Both the position numbers and the translations under genes were made by a program. Shown here piece by piece: positions 61,251 to 64,000 of a stretch of DNA of 64,000 bases (its first letter is position 1; each line of letters begins with the position of its first letter). The notes under the pieces are model-generated. The model saw nothing but the letters and a program-made list of their open reading frames with translations, was not told the origin of the DNA and made no database searches. This stretch comes from JAJDUF01 sp965238265 (GTDB lineage: Bacteria > Chloroflexota > UBA11872 > UBA12225 > JAJDUF01): assembly GCA_965238265.1 (NCBI GenBank), contig OZ250185.1:1116001-1180000 (forward strand), in the 5' to 3' direction.

Positions 61251-62324
61251 TCAGCGGCCCGCAGCCTCCTCCACCGATTGCGGCTGGCCGTCGGCGTCGC
61301 CGCCCAACCAGCGATACCGGCGCGGATAGAGACTCAGCGAGCGGTCGGCCAGCGGGAGCTTGATCGGGACGCTCCCGCGCTGTGCCGAGACTTTCGCGGC
61401 GATAGCCACCTCCAACGCCTGCCGGAGGTCGTGACCCGAGATGGCCAGCTCGCTGCCCGTCTCCACCGCCGCCAGAAACGACCGGATGGACGACGTGAGG
61501 TAGCCGAACTCGCTCCAGCGGTACGGTGCATAGTGCGGCTCGATGCGCTGGCGCGCACCGTGCTCGTCGTAGCCTTGGTAAATCTCCGGCGGTCCCCAGT
61601 CCCAGCGGATCAGCGTGTCCTCGCTCCACACGTCCACGCCCCGGTACGGCGTTTCCATGCCGAACACCGCGCAGTCGAGGCCGTTGGACAAGTGGAACCG
61701 GCCATTGATAATCAGTCCCTCGTCCGTATCACCGGCGAGTGCTTCCGCGGGTGTCCCCCACGCAATCACCTCGTCCACTTCCGCGTCCGCCAGCAGGCGC
61801 AGCACCGCGACGTGCTGGCAGCCACCGCCCGAGATCTCGCCACTACCCCAGCGGTGGACGCTGGCGCCGATGATCGGGCCGTACTGGCCGGCGTGGATGC
61901 GCCGCGCGACTTCCTGCACCTCGGACATTGCCCGTTGCAGGTTGCCACCGGCGTAGACGACGCCGCGCTCCCGGCACACCTCCACCATCGTATCGGCATC
62001 GCTGAGTTTTCCGGCGATGGGCTTGTCCGTGGAGACGCCCTTCACGCCGGCTTCCGCACAGGCGATGACGGCCTCTTTGTAGAACTTGGTCGGCGTGACC
62101 ACCGCCGCAATGTCCGGCACCACGTCCGCGAGCAGCGCATGGACATCGGGATACAGGGCCGTGGTGCCGAACCGCTCGCCAACCGCCCGCCGCCGCTTGT
62201 CGTTGTACTCGGCAATAGCAACGATCTCGGTATCCGGGTACGTCGAGTAGGCTTGGGCGTAGTGCTGGCCGAGGCGGCCACAGCCGATGATCGCTACGCG
62301 ATGCGTCGCACTCTTGCCTGGCAT
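61251..62324 (-). CDS. Gfo/Idh/MocA-family oxidoreductase 4
   Basis: A 357-residue protein. Rossmann motif HRVAIIGCGRLGQHYAQAY, AGVKGVSTDKPIAGKLSDAD (Lys in DKP) and a SGEISGGGCQHVAVLRLLADAEVDEVI region. Its C-terminal VPIKLPLADRSLSLYPRRYRWLG nearly copies the tail of the 46683 gene. The family residue EKP here is DKP, unusual but seen in relatives. AGGAGAGGTGAGCAG before ATG 62324. Likely in the same operon as the CapA gene. Confidence 0.9.
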   Translation of the reverse strand: MPGKSATHRVAIIGCGRLGQHYAQAYSTYPDTEIVAIAEYNDKRRRAVGERFGTTALYPDVHALLADVVPDIAAVVTPTKFYKEAVIACAEAGVKGVSTDKPIAGKLSDADTMVEVCRERGVVYAGGNLQRAMSEVQEVARRIHAGQYGPIIGASVHRWGSGEISGGGCQHVAVLRLLADAEVDEVIAWGTPAEALAGDTDEGLIINGRFHLSNGLDCAVFGMETPYRGVDVWSEDTLIRWDWGPPEIYQGYDEHGARQRIEPHYAPYRWSEFGYLTSSIRSFLAAVETGSELAISGHDLRQALEVAIAAKVSAQRGSVPIKLPLADRSLSLYPRRYRWLGGDADGQPQSVEEAAGR

Positions 62325-62395
62325 CTCTGCTCACCTCTCCTATAGTTGCCCGGACCTCATCCCCGGCCCCGGCCGCCGTAGGGGCGCCGGTATTG

Positions 62396-62490
62396 CACCT
62401 AACCCCCGGCCCCTTCCCTCCAGGTAAGGGGAGTCCGCACGACGACCGTTGGCCCCTTCCCTTCAGGGAGGGGGTTGGGGGTAGGTGTGC
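62396..62490. repeat. Two family C palindromes
   Basis: CCCCCGGCCCCTTCCCTCCA with GGTAAGGGGAG (62405-62432), then CCCCTTCCCTTCAGGGAGGG with GGTTGGGGGTAGGTG (62454-62489). Between the MDR gene end and the Gfo/Idh/MocA start. Confidence 0.7.
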
Positions 62491-62534
62491 TCCTCCCTAT
62501 ACGAAAACCTACCCCTGGCAGGGCACTCCCCAAC

Positions 62535-63515
62535 CTACTGCCAGAGGAACAACACACCCATGGCCTGATCGGGATGCTCGTAGAGGAAGTCGTAGCCTTC
62601 CTTCAGCTGCTGGCCATCGAAACGGTGCGTGATGAGCGGTTTCACACGCACCTCACCGTTCGCCAAGGCCGCCATCGCAATCCGGCCGATCTCCGCGCGG
62701 TCCGTGCTCGGCGGGTAGCTGACGATTACGCGCTTGCCCTGATAGCTGTCTACGTCGAGCGGCAGGGGCGCGTTTTGGTACTTGCCGTTCACCTGAATAA
62801 GTCCGCCGGAGCCGACCATCTTCTGAGCCTGCTCGAACGACTTGATGCCGGCGGCCCCGCCCACGCAGTCTACGACGATGGTGGCGCCCTCGCCGCCCGT
62901 CAGGCGTCTCACCGCCTCGACCGGGTCCTCCTCGCTCGCGTTCACGACCTCCGGCGCTCCCACCTCTTTGGCGAGGCGGCAGCGCAGCTCCAGCGCATCC
63001 ACGGCGATCAGCTGCGCCGGCCCGTAGCGCTTGGCAAACTGCATGACGAGGTTGCCCACGAGACCCTGCCCCAGTACGGCAACGCGATCCTCTGCGGTGA
63101 TTTCGAGCGCCTGCGCCCAGCCGGCGCTACTCGTCGAGAGCGGATGGAAAGGCCCCTCCTCGAACGAGATAGCCGGGTGCAGCTGATGCACTTGGGGCTG
63201 CGGGTCGTCCTCGGCGACCGGGCGGAGCGAGTATTCGGCGTGTGGTGCGCTCACCACGACGTTATCGCCGGGAGCAAAGTTCGTCACGCCCGCACCGACC
63301 TTCTCGATGATCCCGGTGGTGGAATACCCCATCGCATTGGGGCTGACCGGGTGCTCCATCACGTACCGCCGCCATAGCTCCGAGCCGCGGCTGATGAGGC
63401 TAACTTGGGTGCGCGTCAGCACCTCCTGAGGGCCAGGCTCGGGAATTGGCACCTGTTCCAGGAAGACGTTGCCTACGCCTTCCCCCTTCGCCGCGCGCCA
63501 CATCATCTCTGGCAT
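62535..63515 (-). CDS. Zinc-type (MDR) alcohol dehydrogenase-like oxidoreductase
   Basis: A 326-residue medium-chain dehydrogenase: N-terminal GroES-like part with VFLEQVPIPEPGPQEVLTRT and GIIEKVGAGVTNFAPGDNVVV, then a Rossmann domain (RVAVLGQGLVGNLVMQFAKRYGPAQLIAVDALELRC, IVVDCVGGA). The typical catalytic-zinc cysteine motif (GHE region) is replaced by LISRGSELWRR and YSTTGIIEK, so it may be a non-zinc, bi-domain type enzyme. AAAAGGAGG before ATG 63515. Adjacent to Gfo/Idh/MocA 4 and the fucosidase, suggesting a sugar pathway. Confidence 0.85.
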   Translation of the reverse strand: MPEMMWRAAKGEGVGNVFLEQVPIPEPGPQEVLTRTQVSLISRGSELWRRYVMEHPVSPNAMGYSTTGIIEKVGAGVTNFAPGDNVVVSAPHAEYSLRPVAEDDPQPQVHQLHPAISFEEGPFHPLSTSSAGWAQALEITAEDRVAVLGQGLVGNLVMQFAKRYGPAQLIAVDALELRCRLAKEVGAPEVVNASEEDPVEAVRRLTGGEGATIVVDCVGGAAGIKSFEQAQKMVGSGGLIQVNGKYQNAPLPLDVDSYQGKRVIVSYPPSTDRAEIGRIAMAALANGEVRVKPLITHRFDGQQLKEGYDFLYEHPDQAMGVLFLWQ

Positions 63516-63579
63516 TACCTCTCTGCCTCCTTTTCCTTCGACCGGGTTGTCTACCTACTTCTGTCAGGGGGATCGGCCC

Positions 63580-63695
63580 CCGTCATTCCCGCGCAAGCGG
63601 GAATCCACCCTCCCTGTCCCCTTCCCTCCAGGGAAGGGGAGTCATTGCGACGATCTTTAGCCCCTTCCCTTCAGGGAGGGGGGGGGGGGTAGGTC
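63580..63695. repeat. Families A and C with a 12-G run
   Basis: GTCATTCCCGCGCAAGCGGG with AATCCACC (63582-63609), then CCCCTTCCCTCCAGGGAAGG (63620-63639) and CCCCTTCCCTTCAGGGAGGG (63661-63680) running into a 12-base G homopolymer (63678-63689). The G-run is the longest in the window and could be an assembly-prone site. Confidence 0.75.
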
Positions 63696-63697
63696 CG

Positions 63698-64000
63698 CTA
63701 CTCCTCCAAGAACAGCTCGATCACCGGCACCGCTACGTCGGGCGGCTGGATTGGAAGCTCTAGCACCAGGGTATCAGCGCCGAGGTCCGGGTGATCGTGG
63801 TGCTGTGGCGCGTCAAGTCTGCGTATCTCCGACGCATCGTTCAACAGCTGGGCATAGGTCACGCGCTGCCGCAGGCCATCCAGATAGAGATACTTGAGCG
63901 GCCAGGCGAAGACGTGCAGGTAGAGGCGCTTCCTCTCCGGGTTGTAGGTATACCGGCAATCCGGCGGTGGGATGAAGGGCGCCTGCGTGCAGTCATAGAT
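63698..64000 (-). CDS. Probable alpha-L-fucosidase C-terminus (partial, off right edge)
   Basis: An open frame without internal start, read from the right edge to a TAG at 63698-63700 (100 residues). It reads IYDCTQAPFIPPPDCRYTYN, then RKRLYLHVFAWPLKYLYLDG and YAQLLNDASEIRRLDA, ending ELFLEE. RLYLHVFAWP and AQLLNDASEI are typical of the C-terminal part of GH29 alpha-L-fucosidases, where the catalytic barrel lies upstream (here outside the window). This supports a fucose-using pathway with the MDR and Gfo/Idh/MocA genes. Confidence 0.72.
   Translation of the reverse strand: MYDCTQAPFIPPPDCRYTYNPERKRLYLHVFAWPLKYLYLDGLRQRVTYAQLLNDASEIRRLDAPQHHDHPDLGADTLVLELPIQPPDVAVPVIELFLEE

Overview
The window is GC-rich chromosomal DNA from a free-living heterotrophic bacterium. 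Gene content points to Chloroflexota (Thermomicrobia-, Caldilinea- or SAR202-like), but this is inference. It rests on a cytochrome b split in two, molybdenum hydroxylase (cox-type) operons, an acpS-nnr-alr cluster, many Gfo/Idh/MocA oxidoreductases, hydantoinase/oxoprolinase genes, glycan-hydrolase-like genes, and intergenic DNA full of short palindromic repeats. There is no rRNA gene; one tRNA (Leu, UAA) is present.

Layout. 0-5 kb: end of a sugar-type solute-binding protein, a PIN toxin/antitoxin pair, a D-threonine-aldolase-like PLP enzyme behind a perfect 15-bp inverted repeat, a DUF4389 membrane protein and a MerR-like/DUF433 fusion. 5-11.6 kb (minus strand): a molybdenum hydroxylase operon with one 2Fe-2S subunit, one FAD subunit and two large subunits of the AYRGAGR (form II) type. 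11.9-16.4 kb (minus): a glycosyltransferase and a b6f-like quinol oxidoreductase operon (cyt b N-half, zinc-ribbon/cyt b C-half fusion, Rieske, dihaem cyt c). 16.7-24.6 kb: tRNA-Leu, two proteins of unknown function, acpS, nnr, alr and an EamA exporter. 25-31 kb: a second PIN module, a frameshifted DUF6338 gene with a small partner, a cytoplasmic penicillin-acylase-family protein, an LLM-type oxidoreductase and a broken SDR gene.

31-51 kb: a mixed catabolic region (sialidase-fold protein, amidohydrolase, SelA-like PLP enzyme, three Gfo/Idh/MocA proteins, FAH-family hydrolase, fluoroacetate-dehalogenase-like hydrolase, FAD oxidoreductase, cysteine hydrolase, SDR, cupin, beta-propeller glycosidase-like protein). 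Interspersed are less GC-rich insert-like genes: two related membrane-anchored proteins with winged-helix-like ends, one coupled to a WYL-like mini-protein, and an unknown 376-residue protein. 51-55 kb: a disrupted defence-like island, made of a restriction-modification-type DNA methyltransferase broken by about seven frameshifts followed by a broken TIR-like gene. 55-64 kb (minus): coiled-coil protein, tiny zinc-finger protein + HyuB + HyuA, CapA-family protein, Gfo/Idh/MocA protein, MDR dehydrogenase and, at the right edge, the C-terminus of a probable alpha-L-fucosidase.

In function the window combines aerobic oxidation of small organics (Mo hydroxylase feeding a quinol-cytochrome c chain), scavenging of sugars and amides, and several toxin-antitoxin units. 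Dispersed palindromic repeats fill most gaps and in at least one case (alr) run into a coding sequence.
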